Under the pieces are notes generated by a model that worked only from the letters and a program-made list of their open reading frames with translations, was not told the origin of the DNA and ran no database searches. A stretch of 7,415 bases of DNA from DYMC01 sp035406705 (GTDB lineage Bacteria > Verrucomicrobiota > Lentisphaeria > Victivallales > GWF2-50-93), in assembly GCA_964426675.1 (NCBI GenBank), contig CAYRRM010000075.1, positions 1-7,415 of the forward strand. Reading direction: 5' to 3'. Shown here piece after piece: positions 1 to 6,403 of the stretch. Position 1 is the stretch's first letter. Each line of letters starts with the position of its first letter. Both the position numbers and the translations under genes were made by a program.

Positions 1-87
1 CCGGAAACTTCTTGCCGCCCTCAGCCGCTGTGCCTGGGAATCGCTGAAAGTCTTCATCCAACAGTCCGTTCCTGTCCCATGCCGTCC
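1..87 (+). pseudogene. IS91-like (Y2) transposase fragment, runs off the left edge
   Basis: Read from base 2, this stretch encodes RKLLAALSRCAWESLKVF followed by IQQSVPVP. I recognise this from memory as the helical segment ahead of the HUH/Y2 catalytic region in IS91-family transposases (typically 'LSRCAWESLKVFLQ..VP.....PG'). The conserved run stops where a pair of palindromes begins at 88. The next few codons fit the family better one frame over (AV at 79-84), so a small indel near 70-78 is likely. Neither the catalytic HUH motif nor the tyrosines are in the window. IS91 elements transpose by a rolling-circle-like mechanism. Only this end fragment is visible, and it is probably non-functional. 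The family call is by recall, without alignment. Confidence 0.55.
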
Positions 88-119
88 TACACCTCGTAGG
101 TGTACACTTCGGGAGTGTA
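88..119. repeat. Two overlapping 17-nt palindromes
   Basis: TACACCTCGTAGGTGTA (88-104) and TACACTTCGGGAGTGTA (103-119) overlap by two bases. Each is a near-perfect inverted repeat: 7-bp arms in the first; 8 pairs including one T/G wobble in the second. They share the pattern TACAC-YTCG-KRR-GTGTA with a third copy at 2463-2479. They sit exactly where similarity to the IS91-like transposase stops, so they may be the end hairpins of an inserted small element, a dispersed palindromic repeat, or a tandem operator. No gene starts directly behind them. Confidence 0.6.
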
Positions 120-295
120 GTTTAATCAGGCCCAGCAAGGTCATTTTGGGTTGCGATGTTTCTTTCGGCTACATGAAAAGCGAGCTTTCAAAGGTTCTGT
201 CCTTACCCATACCCCATGAGGATAAAGAGCTCATTCTTTATAGAAATATAATGAACCTTACAGGTTTTGACCCCGCAGAGTTAGAGAAAAGATAG
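120..295 (+). other. Tail of an unrecognised reading frame, in frame with the IS91 fragment
   Basis: The frame opened at base 2 runs through the palindromes without a stop and ends at TAG 293-295, giving 97 codons from the window edge. The part after the palindromes includes GYMKSELSKVLSLPIPHEDK and ends TGFDPAELEKR. This looks like real coding sequence (amphipathic helix, charged C-terminus) but I cannot assign it to a family, and it does not resemble an IS91 C-terminus. It may be the true C-terminal end of another gene, brought next to the transposase fragment by rearrangement or insertion. The 61 bases from 296 to 356 hold no visible gene or GC-rich terminator. Confidence 0.35.
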
Positions 296-356
296 ACCAA
301 ACACCCCCCATAAACTTTTTCTGAATATATCTTTTTAGAAGAAAGGAAAAAAAGGA

Positions 357-2333
357 TTATCTTCGAGAATAATATACCTTCAGGTCTTTTCTCATTAGAT
401 CCTCAATCTTATCAGGGTCTTTTATGGGCTCATAACAGAGGCCAGCTATGCAGGGGATGATATTTTCCCCTTCATCTTCGTATCTTACAGCCTTGTATGG
501 ATAGTAGGTTGAAAGTGCCTTTGTTTTAAGTTCAAATGAAGCCTCCCTCTGGAAAGTAAGTTCGAGCATGTGGAAATAGGCATCAATGCCGCAGAAGAAA
601 TACCCACCATGGATACCCATGGATTCAGCCTGGCTTGAAAATGCCCTTATAGTCTCCTCTGCAAGGACACGATATTTTTCATATTTTGTTATTGCCCATA
701 ACTTGAGAAGAACTATTATTGCCAAAGAGTTTGAAGATGGATAAGGGGCATCGTCTATACCCTTTAATTTTATGCCCATGATATCATCCTCTGAGTCAAA
801 AAATCCCCCGTTTTCATGGTCCCATAGTCTATCAATGCACATATTCACCATTTTTTCAGCATCTTTCAGATATCCATTATCTCCTGTGGTCTCATAGGCA
901 GATATTAAGGCATCGGCAAGGTATACATAATCATCGAGCATAGCCTTAATCCTCGGTGAATGGAGCAAGACCCCTCCGTCTATATGTTCTTTCATAACCC
1001 TATGGATGGTCTTTAATGCAAATTCTTTTAAATACTCATCCCTTAGTGTCTCATATGTCTTTAAGTAGATAGATGCACCCATGCCATTCAGTGAGGTGTA
1101 AATGGTTTTATCAATAAAGGGTTTCTGTCTTGAATTTCTTGCTGCAAGGAGCTTTTTCTTGCCTTTTTCTATTATTGATAGAGTAGCCTTTATGTCCATG
1201 CCTATTTTTTTGGCAAATACTTCGATGTCCTCACAGATTGATAGGGTCATCTTTTCCGGGTTGTGGTGGAGTCTACCGGCATCGTGGAGATAATAGGCAG
1301 ATAGCACATTATATTCATCCTCTGTAAGGACATTTTTAAATTCTTCCCTGCTCCATGTGAAATAACCACCCTCATCATCAGGGGATACATCAGCGTCCTC
1401 GCTCGCATAGAAACCGCCATCTATGTCCGAGAGTTCATCTCTTATAAAACCGATGATGCCCAGGGCAATATTTAGAAATGTCCTTTCATGGAAGATATTA
1501 TAGGCATCCATATAGTTTTTAAGTAACCATACATTGTCGTCAAGCATCTTCTCAAAATGGGGTACAGCCCAGGTCGCATCGGTGGAGTATCTGTGGAAAC
1601 CACCGGCAAGCTGGTCATGTATACCACCCTTTGCCATGGAAGAGAGGGTTTTCTTTAAAAAAACACCAAGCTCGCCATCACCTGTAAAAAAATATCGATT
1701 TAAGAGAAATTCTATGGCCCCTGACATGGGAAACTTTGGTGCATATCCAAAACCACCATTTTCTCTGTCTTGTGAATGAATTATTGCTTTAAGCCCCATA
1801 TCTACAACTTCTAAACTAATCTGGCCTTTTACAGGGGTTTGGGGCTTAAGAAAATCCGTTATTGCATTGCTATTTTCTATAATCTCATCTCTTTTTATCC
1901 TGTATAATTCAATTATTGCCTTAAGGAGGGTCTTAAAACCAGGCCTTCCAAACCCCTCATGGAGGGGAAAGTATGTCCCCCCATAAAAAGGTTTTTTATC
2001 GTAGGTTAAAAACACGCTCAATGGCCATCCGCTGCCTCCTCCCATGGCAGCTACTGCCCGCTGATAGCGCCTGTCTATATCAGGTCTCTCATCTCTATCG
2101 AGCTTTATGGATATGAAATGACTGTTTAGAAGCTGGGCAACCTCTTCATCTTCAAAGGACTCCTTTGCCATTACATGGCACCAGTGACACCATATTGCCC
2201 CGGAACTTAAAAAAACAGGCTTGTCTTCTTTTTTTGCCCTGTCAAATGCCTCATCACACCAGGGATACCAGTCTACCTTCTGGTGGGCTGCATGGCGAAG
2301 ATAAGGGGATCTCTGCGATGCAAGTCTATTCAT
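357..2333 (-). CDS. Thioredoxin-fold / six-hairpin glycosidase-like protein, YyaL (DUF255, SPATA20-like) family
   Basis: A complete 658-aa protein, close to the usual family length of about 650-700 aa. The N-terminus (NRLASQRSPYLRHAAHQKVD) matches the conserved family start 'NRL..SPYL..H...VDWYPW', which supports the ATG at 2333; a modest AAGGT ribosome site lies 11 nt upstream. Residues about 1-165 form a thioredoxin-like domain with the CHWC motif (Cys49, Cys52), then FEDEEVA, LDRDERPDID (79-87), GGGSGWPLSVFL and YGGTYFP. The rest is the alpha/alpha toroid related to N-acylglucosamine 2-epimerases and glycosidases, with HDQLAGGFHRYSTDATW, PHFEKML and YASEDADV. The biochemical role of the family is not settled; a cytoplasmic redox-linked or sugar-acting enzyme has been suggested. 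No signal peptide is seen. It stands alone, divergent from the small ORF at 2482. Its base composition is clearly more GC-rich than the gene at 3125-6370, so it probably represents the host chromosome. It looks intact. Confidence 0.93.
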   Translation of the reverse strand: MNRLASQRSPYLRHAAHQKVDWYPWCDEAFDRAKKEDKPVFLSSGAIWCHWCHVMAKESFEDEEVAQLLNSHFISIKLDRDERPDIDRRYQRAVAAMGGGSGWPLSVFLTYDKKPFYGGTYFPLHEGFGRPGFKTLLKAIIELYRIKRDEIIENSNAITDFLKPQTPVKGQISLEVVDMGLKAIIHSQDRENGGFGYAPKFPMSGAIEFLLNRYFFTGDGELGVFLKKTLSSMAKGGIHDQLAGGFHRYSTDATWAVPHFEKMLDDNVWLLKNYMDAYNIFHERTFLNIALGIIGFIRDELSDIDGGFYASEDADVSPDDEGGYFTWSREEFKNVLTEDEYNVLSAYYLHDAGRLHHNPEKMTLSICEDIEVFAKKIGMDIKATLSIIEKGKKKLLAARNSRQKPFIDKTIYTSLNGMGASIYLKTYETLRDEYLKEFALKTIHRVMKEHIDGGVLLHSPRIKAMLDDYVYLADALISAYETTGDNGYLKDAEKMVNMCIDRLWDHENGGFFDSEDDIMGIKLKGIDDAPYPSSNSLAIIVLLKLWAITKYEKYRVLAEETIRAFSSQAESMGIHGGYFFCGIDAYFHMLELTFQREASFELKTKALSTYYPYKAVRYEDEGENIIPCIAGLCYEPIKDPDKIEDLMRKDLKVYYSRR

Positions 2334-2430
2334 TGTCTATTAGACCTTACTTTCAGTGTAAACCATTTTGTAAATATTTTCATCATTTTAAATACTCGTG
2401 CATTCATCTTTTTTATTGAATTGATTCGAA

Positions 2431-2451
2431 TTGATTTTTTAAAAAAATCAA
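2431..2451. repeat. AT-rich perfect palindrome between divergent genes
   Basis: TTGATTTTTT (2431-2440) and AAAAAATCAA (2442-2451) are perfect reverse complements around a single A. Just upstream the sequence GAATTGATTY occurs twice in tandem (2418-2427 and 2428-2437). It lies 30 nt before the start of the small ORF at 2482 and about 100 nt from the start of the yyaL-like gene, so it could be an operator or a weak bidirectional terminator. It lacks the GC stem expected of an intrinsic terminator. Confidence 0.45.
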
Positions 2452-2460
2452 CACGCCCAA

Positions 2461-2481
2461 AATACACTTCGGAGGTGTATT
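2461..2481 (+). promoter_or_regulatory. Third palindrome copy, containing the ribosome-binding site of the ORF at 2482
   Basis: The core TACACTTCGGAGGTGTA (2463-2479) is flanked by AA and TT, extending the inverted repeat to 21 nt with 10-nt arms and one T/G wobble. Its right half contains GGAGGTG (2471-2477), a near-ideal Shine-Dalgarno sequence with six bases between GGAGG and the ATG at 2482. In mRNA the Shine-Dalgarno would be paired within the hairpin, so the small ORF might be translated only when the hairpin opens or a protein binds. The core is related to the pair at 88-119. That the motif is regulatory is inference. Confidence 0.5.
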
Positions 2482-2727
2482 ATGGCTTTAACCAAACCAA
2501 CTTCAGAAACTACAAATAAAAAACAGATAAAAGAGGAGGAAATTCTGCCTGATAAAGAGCAACTGAAAATAAAACTTCTTGATTTAAAGAATAAACTTGA
2601 AATTGCCAAGAGAAATATGGATACTTTAACAAAAAGTATTCTTGAGAACACAAAAGAATTTGAAAAATGGACAAATCAGACAGAAGACGCCATTAAAAGA
2701 AGTGACAATACATTTCTCTCCCTCTGA
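2482..2727 (+). CDS. 81-aa chimeric coiled-coil ORF made from a copy of the large gene
   Basis: The ORF has three parts. MAL is encoded by sequence next to the palindrome. The next 71 residues (Thr4-Ser74) are identical, at DNA level too, to residues 869-939 of the 1081-aa protein. The last seven (DNTFLSL) are read antisense through an ISL3 transposase remnant. The ATG has a strong Shine-Dalgarno six bases upstream, better than that of the large gene itself. The body is highly charged and helical, with heptad-like leucine spacing (QLKIKLLDLKNKLEIAKRNM), so a coiled coil is likely. There is no signal peptide, so any product would be cytoplasmic, whereas the source protein appears exported. It may be a new gene made by duplication, a non-functional scar with a fortuitous ribosome site, or an assembly product. 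No known family is recognised. Confidence 0.4.
   Translation: MALTKPTSETTNKKQIKEEEILPDKEQLKIKLLDLKNKLEIAKRNMDTLTKSILENTKEFEKWTNQTEDAIKRSDNTFLSL
2491..2705 (+). repeat. 215-bp perfect direct repeat, upstream copy
   Basis: Compared base by base by eye, this stretch is identical to 5729-5943 over all 215 positions, in the same orientation and 3238 bp apart. Outside the boundaries the similarity stops at once: GGCTTTA against TGCATCT on the left, CAATAC against AACACG on the right. Its composition matches the AT-rich large gene, not the local surroundings, so this is probably the derived copy. Its right edge abuts the truncated ISL3 fragment. Confidence 0.97.
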
Positions 2728-2834
2728 AGGTCTATTACCACTGCCTCTATTCCTCTGCACTGCCTCCTATTAATGCTTGATACCTTAAACCCTTGAAATC
2801 CTAATAGCCCTGTGAGATAATCTAATTGTTGCAT
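2706..2834 (-). pseudogene. ISL3-family transposase, N-terminal 43 codons only
   Basis: From ATG at 2834 the minus strand reads MQQLDYLTGLLGFQGFKV, later RGIEAVVIDLQRERNV. ISL3 transposases typically begin this way: a short helix with LLG, then a beta strand ending '(D/E)LxRxxxx' just before the zinc-binding CxxC segment. Here the frame breaks before any cysteine pair, because it runs into the 215-bp repeat at 2706 and stops about ten codons later. AGGAGG lies upstream of the start, at a rather long spacing of 13. The family call is supported by the matching terminal repeats and by the unmistakable ISL3 C-terminus at the right end of the window. Confidence 0.6.
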
Positions 2835-2897
2835 CTGTTTGGGTTACCCTCCTTTCTTAAGGGAATTTGGAGGATATAACACCCCTCAGATGCAACA
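2827..2897 (-). promoter_or_regulatory. Nested hairpin hiding the start codon and ribosome site of the ISL3 transposase
   Basis: On the minus strand an 11-bp arm at 2897-2887 (GTTGCATCTG core) is the exact complement of 2837-2827, which contains the transposase ATG (2834-2832). Inside it, TATCCTCC (2876-2869) pairs with GGAGGGTA (2852-2845), which contains the ribosome-binding site, with one wobble pair. A transcript entering from outside the element would fold both stems and block initiation; one starting inside would lack the upstream arms. IS10 and IS50 are known to limit transposase synthesis from read-through transcripts in this way. That it works so here is inference. Confidence 0.5.
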
Positions 2898-2917
2898 CTT
2901 GTTAAGTATCTACCCCT

Positions 2918-2940
2918 TGCACCATATTATGTGATGAGCC
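2918..2940 (-). repeat. ISL3 terminal inverted repeat, transposase-start end
   Basis: Read inwards on the minus strand the end begins GGCTCATCAC and closes TATGGTGCA. Against the repeat at 6989-7011 it matches at 18 of 23 positions, with GGCTCAT at the tip and ATGGTGCA at the inner side both exact. The element ends sharply at 2940 and AT-rich sequence begins at 2941. Confidence 0.7.
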
Positions 2941-3036
2941 AAAAAGTCAAGGTTTTTAAAAAATCTAAAATCCCTCGTGTATCAATGTTTTTTACATCTC
3001 TTGAAAAAATCTTGGGGGTATAATGTAACTAGGTTG

Positions 3037-3045
3037 TGGTATAAT
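3037..3045 (+). promoter_or_regulatory. Likely extended -10 promoter of the large PDZ gene
   Basis: TGGTATAAT is a perfect TATAAT with the TGn extension, which can work without a good -35 box. A second TATAAT lies at 3019-3024, but its nearest -35-like box (TTGAAA, 3001-3006) is only 12 bases away. Transcription from 3037-3045 would begin near 3052, about 73 nt before the ATG at 3125. This leader lies inside the ISL3-bounded segment, so the gene carries its own promoter. No strong ribosome-binding site precedes the ATG. Confidence 0.5.
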
Positions 3046-3124
3046 ATAAGAAGAAAATTTGAAAATTGAAAAGTAAAAAGGTAAAATTAAAACAATTGGT
3101 TTCAGTAAATATTTACGGATTAAA

Positions 3125-6100
3125 ATGATTAAAAAATTTTTTATATTTTTCAAAATATTCCTTATTATAAATTTTTCTGCAGTTCTGTTTTTATCATATT
3201 CACATTCACAGGAAAAAATAAATAATGTTTACATAGTTAAAGTTGTTCCTGGATCTCCTGGAGAAAAAGCAGGTTTGAAAGCAGGGGATGTAATTGTTGA
3301 GATAAACGGACAAAAAATAACTGATTATAGTCAGGTTCTTCAAATAACAAAAAAATCAATTCAATCAGGCAATTATAAATTTTTATTTTATATTTTACGC
3401 AATTCTCAAAAATTTTACATAACAGTAAATTTATCCAGAGATGAACCTTTTATTGGAATAATGGTTTCTAATCTTTCCGAAGGTGCGAGTACATCTATTA
3501 CTGCAAGCAGGGGAAAAATAAGTGAAGAATTACTTAAAAGAAGGATTGATAAAGGCAAACCTGAAGAAACAGAAAAGGTAAAACCTATTTATTCCAGAAA
3601 TCTGATTATTGAAGAAATAAATAGAAAAATTGAATTTAACATTCCTTCAAAAATTACAGAAAAAATTGAAAAAATAAATGTTCTTGATTGTGTTTTTATA
3701 AATCCTGAAACAAAAGAAATAGTTTTTATGGGACATTATGATGACAAGTATAAAACAGGATCTTTACCTTATAATCAGATTCTTGAAGAGGCATTAAAAT
3801 ATTCATATCCATCTTTTTCTTTTGAAATTATTCCTGAAACAATTGATAGTTTTAAGAAAATTGAGTCAATTTTTGATTCAGAAATGTTTAAAATTAAAAA
3901 TGATATCAACTATGGGAAAAAATGGATTGAAAACATAATGAGAACAATTCTTTTCAGTAAAGAGGCAACGCCTGAAAAAATTGTTTTTGAAAAAAGAATA
4001 AGAAAACCTTATTCAATACTCCCAGAAGAATTATATGCATATTTAACATGGGAACCAGAATCACCTAAATGGACTTTTAAAGAATCAGATTTCGAACAAA
4101 CTAAAAAATATTATCTTATAAGAAGTTTTATGAATAAACTTTTCAATTCAGTTGGTATAGATGGAAAATATGGAGAAGGTGTTGTTGTTTTCTGGTATTT
4201 TAATAAATATTCTAATATTTATGGTGTGGAAAAAAGTGGATATAAATTTAGAGAAATATATGAGGTTATGGGACTTGAAAAAGAGTTTGAAAAAATAAGG
4301 CAGGATTTTAATTCCGGGAAGATTGATAATTATACTGCTTCAAGAGAACTTATTTTCCTTTACTATAAAAATTTGCTTTCAGGTATGGGAGTGAGTAAAG
4401 ATAAAATAGAAAATCTTATTAAAAGAGCACCTTTAAGAGGAAATTTTGATAAAGAAATAAGTGAATTTGCAAACACAAAAATTGAGGAAATTCAAAGAAA
4501 TGCTCTCTCAAAAATTATATTTAACAATTTAGTTTTAAGTTATGATTTTTTAAAATCAATTTTCAATCTGCCTGAAATAAAAGTTGGTGTAAAGTATTTT
4601 GGTATTTCTTCAGATACTTATCTTGGACAGATATTTTATAATGCTGACTATACATTAAAATACGTCGAAACTTTAAATCCTAATACTGCAAATCTTGATA
4701 ATTTTCTTTCATTTAACCATTATCTTGTAGAAAAAGTTTCAGAAACAAAAAAATTTAAAGAATTTAAGGATATGAAAAAAGGACTTGATAGAAGCTGGAT
4801 TTATCCAGGAAAAGTAGAAATTAAAGAATTACCAGATAAATCAGGAGTTTATTTTGGTAATTCAGAAGTTAAAATTGGAGTTGAAAGTTTAATAAATGCG
4901 CCTGAATGGTACAATAAAATACTTAATTCTTATGCTAATGAACTCAATAAAAATTATGAAAAAATTGCTTCTATTTATCCATCTCTTTATGTAATGAAAG
5001 AAATTCAAAAGGTAATTGCTCTGGCAAGATGGTTAAAACAAAATAATATCAATGTGAAAATACCAGAATATGATAGGGTAAATCTTAAAATTGCTGAAAA
5101 CACTGGCTTTATTGGTGCCTCTTTTGTTTATCCAGAAGAAGGCGAAAATTTCTTTTTCTTTTTAATTATTCATGGAGGTATTTCATTTGATAAAACAGAA
5201 GGAGAAAACTGGATAAAAAAACAAACAGTAGCAAAGGACGCTTTGGAATGTCTTATTGCAAGCAATGTTTTCGCTGAAAAAGCAGTAGAATCTGCTTTAA
5301 ATGGAGACCTTGAAGGAGCAAGAGAACTTGCTGAAAAAAGTGCAGAGGCAATGGTAGGACTTATAGACAAATCATATTTAAAAAACATTCCAGTTCCTTC
5401 AGTGGATAAAGAAAAAATTAAAGTTCCTTTGAGTAATTTTGCACTTGTAAATAGAGAATTTTTAAATACTTTCGAAAAAAATATTGCTGCTCTTTCAAAA
5501 GCAAATGAAGAAATTAAAAATATTGAAAAATTAAAAGAAGTGGATGTGGAAAAGTATAAAAAGGAATATGAATATGCAAAAATTCAGGAAGAGAAAATTA
5601 AAGAAAGTTTAAAAAAATTGAAAGAATACATAAATAATTACTATCAGCAACCAGTCAATATTTCAACTGTAAGGGCCACTATAAAACTTTTGCAATCGGA
5701 TGAATACTTAAAATCCAGAAGTGCATCTACCAAACCAACTTCAGAAACTACAAATAAAAAACAGATAAAAGAGGAGGAAATTCTGCCTGATAAAGAGCAA
5801 CTGAAAATAAAACTTCTTGATTTAAAGAATAAACTTGAAATTGCCAAGAGAAATATGGATACTTTAACAAAAAGTATTCTTGAGAACACAAAAGAATTTG
5901 AAAAATGGACAAATCAGACAGAAGACGCCATTAAAAGAAGTGAAACACGACTGAAAGATATACTTAAAGATTTAATTACAGAAAAATCTTTTGAATTAAT
6001 AAAAGATTATTTTAAAAAATTTCCTGACAGAGTTAAGGAAATAGAAAGATTTGAACAACTTCTTTCAACCAAAGAATACGCAGATTGGGCTTCAATAAAA

Positions 6101-6370
6101 GAACACACCTGGGATGATATAGCAGAAGGACTGGTTAAAGCAATTGAAGCAATGCCTCTTGTAAGTGAAAAAGTGAAAAAATTTACAAAAAACTTTAAGT
6201 ATTTTATTGATACTTCTTACGATATAAGTATTGAATTTATCCAGTGGCAGAAACTTAAACAATTTGAAAAAGACCTTGAGTTATATTCAAAAGCAATAGA
6301 AATGAATAAAGTTTATATAAAAAATCTATTAAAGGAAATAGATGGACTTGAGAAAAAAGTAAATGAATGA
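3125..6370 (+). CDS. 1081-aa exported PDZ-domain protein of unknown function, with C-terminal coiled coils
   Basis: The protein starts with a signal peptide (MIKKFFIFFK, a hydrophobic core to about residue 24, likely cleavage near 28-29), so it should be periplasmic, surface-exposed or secreted. Residues about 33-105 form a PDZ domain: VYIVKVVPGSPGEKAGLKAG then DVIVEINGQKI. I recognise no protease domain or catalytic triad. A segment at about 184-235 (DCVFINPETKEIVFMGHYDD, then LPYNQILEEAL) vaguely recalls DUF1598-type proteins of Planctomycetes, and so does NADYTLKYV near 500; this is a weak impression. Residues about 790-940 are charged, helical and probably coiled coil, and 869-939 are duplicated exactly at 2491-2705. 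The composition is very AT-rich (Ile, Lys, Glu, Asn and Phe abundant), unlike the yyaL-like gene, which suggests horizontal acquisition. The frame is intact, with its own extended -10 promoter and a weak ribosome site. A truncated M55 peptidase start follows 33 nt downstream, suggesting a donor operon. Confidence 0.85.
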   Translation: MIKKFFIFFKIFLIINFSAVLFLSYSHSQEKINNVYIVKVVPGSPGEKAGLKAGDVIVEINGQKITDYSQVLQITKKSIQSGNYKFLFYILRNSQKFYITVNLSRDEPFIGIMVSNLSEGASTSITASRGKISEELLKRRIDKGKPEETEKVKPIYSRNLIIEEINRKIEFNIPSKITEKIEKINVLDCVFINPETKEIVFMGHYDDKYKTGSLPYNQILEEALKYSYPSFSFEIIPETIDSFKKIESIFDSEMFKIKNDINYGKKWIENIMRTILFSKEATPEKIVFEKRIRKPYSILPEELYAYLTWEPESPKWTFKESDFEQTKKYYLIRSFMNKLFNSVGIDGKYGEGVVVFWYFNKYSNIYGVEKSGYKFREIYEVMGLEKEFEKIRQDFNSGKIDNYTASRELIFLYYKNLLSGMGVSKDKIENLIKRAPLRGNFDKEISEFANTKIEEIQRNALSKIIFNNLVLSYDFLKSIFNLPEIKVGVKYFGISSDTYLGQIFYNADYTLKYVETLNPNTANLDNFLSFNHYLVEKVSETKKFKEFKDMKKGLDRSWIYPGKVEIKELPDKSGVYFGNSEVKIGVESLINAPEWYNKILNSYANELNKNYEKIASIYPSLYVMKEIQKVIALARWLKQNNINVKIPEYDRVNLKIAENTGFIGASFVYPEEGENFFFFLIIHGGISFDKTEGENWIKKQTVAKDALECLIASNVFAEKAVESALNGDLEGARELAEKSAEAMVGLIDKSYLKNIPVPSVDKEKIKVPLSNFALVNREFLNTFEKNIAALSKANEEIKNIEKLKEVDVEKYKKEYEYAKIQEEKIKESLKKLKEYINNYYQQPVNISTVRATIKLLQSDEYLKSRSASTKPTSETTNKKQIKEEEILPDKEQLKIKLLDLKNKLEIAKRNMDTLTKSILENTKEFEKWTNQTEDAIKRSETRLKDILKDLITEKSFELIKDYFKKFPDRVKEIERFEQLLSTKEYADWASIKEHTWDDIAEGLVKAIEAMPLVSEKVKKFTKNFKYFIDTSYDISIEFIQWQKLKQFEKDLELYSKAIEMNKVYIKNLLKEIDGLEKKVNE
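5729..5943 (+). repeat. 215-bp perfect direct repeat, copy inside the large gene
   Basis: This copy encodes residues 869-939 of the PDZ protein and is continuous with coding sequence of the same style on both sides (KSRSAS before, ETRLKDILKD after), so it is probably the parent copy. It is identical to 2491-2705. Recombination between the two direct copies would remove 3238 bp, including the promoter and the first 868 codons, and fuse the strong ribosome site at 2471 to the last 213 codons of the large gene. Confidence 0.97.
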
Positions 6371-6403
6371 AAAATATTATTTTTAGCAACTAAAAAAAGA
6401 AAA

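Larger units (their letters stand above)
2706..2940 (-). mobile_element. 5' (transposase-start) end of an ISL3-family element, truncated
   Basis: This holds a terminal inverted repeat ending at 2940, a structured leader and the first 43 codons of a transposase on the minus strand. The outer end faces right, towards the AT-rich gene, and the interior is cut at 2706 by the 215-bp repeat. The matching other end of an ISL3-type element, in the same orientation, begins at 6989. With ISL3 elements usually near 1.3-1.5 kb, most of this copy is missing. Candidate 8-bp target flanks (2941-2948 and 6981-6988) do not match, so the two ends were not made by one simple insertion at this locus. Confidence 0.65.

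Noticed and set aside
88..119. CRISPR-like or tandem repeat array
   Set aside because: Only two overlapping palindromes with no spacers, and no cas genes nearby.
1102..1293. Plus-strand frames within the yyaL-like gene (also 1534-1779 and 2165-2419)
   Set aside because: They are opposite-strand shadows of a well-conserved family protein, without a recognisable product.
2448..2651. Minus-strand frame of 67 codons, and its twin at 5644-5889
   Set aside because: These are antisense shadows of the coiled-coil segment; their similarity to each other only reflects the 215-bp DNA repeat.
2941..2948. Target-site duplication shared by the two ISL3 ends
   Set aside because: The eight bases outside 2940 and outside 6989 are different.
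3001..3024. TTGAAA with TATAAT as a standard promoter
   Set aside because: The boxes are only 12 bases apart; the extended -10 at 3037-3045 is the better candidate.
2491..5943. Template/variable repeat pair of a diversity-generating retroelement
   Set aside because: The two copies show no adenine-specific differences (they are identical), and no reverse transcriptase or accessory gene is visible in the window.
6370..6384. Terminator after the large gene (AAAAATA and TATTTTT around one T)
   Set aside because: The stem is entirely A/T and too weak; the downstream M55 start at 33 nt suggests read-through instead.
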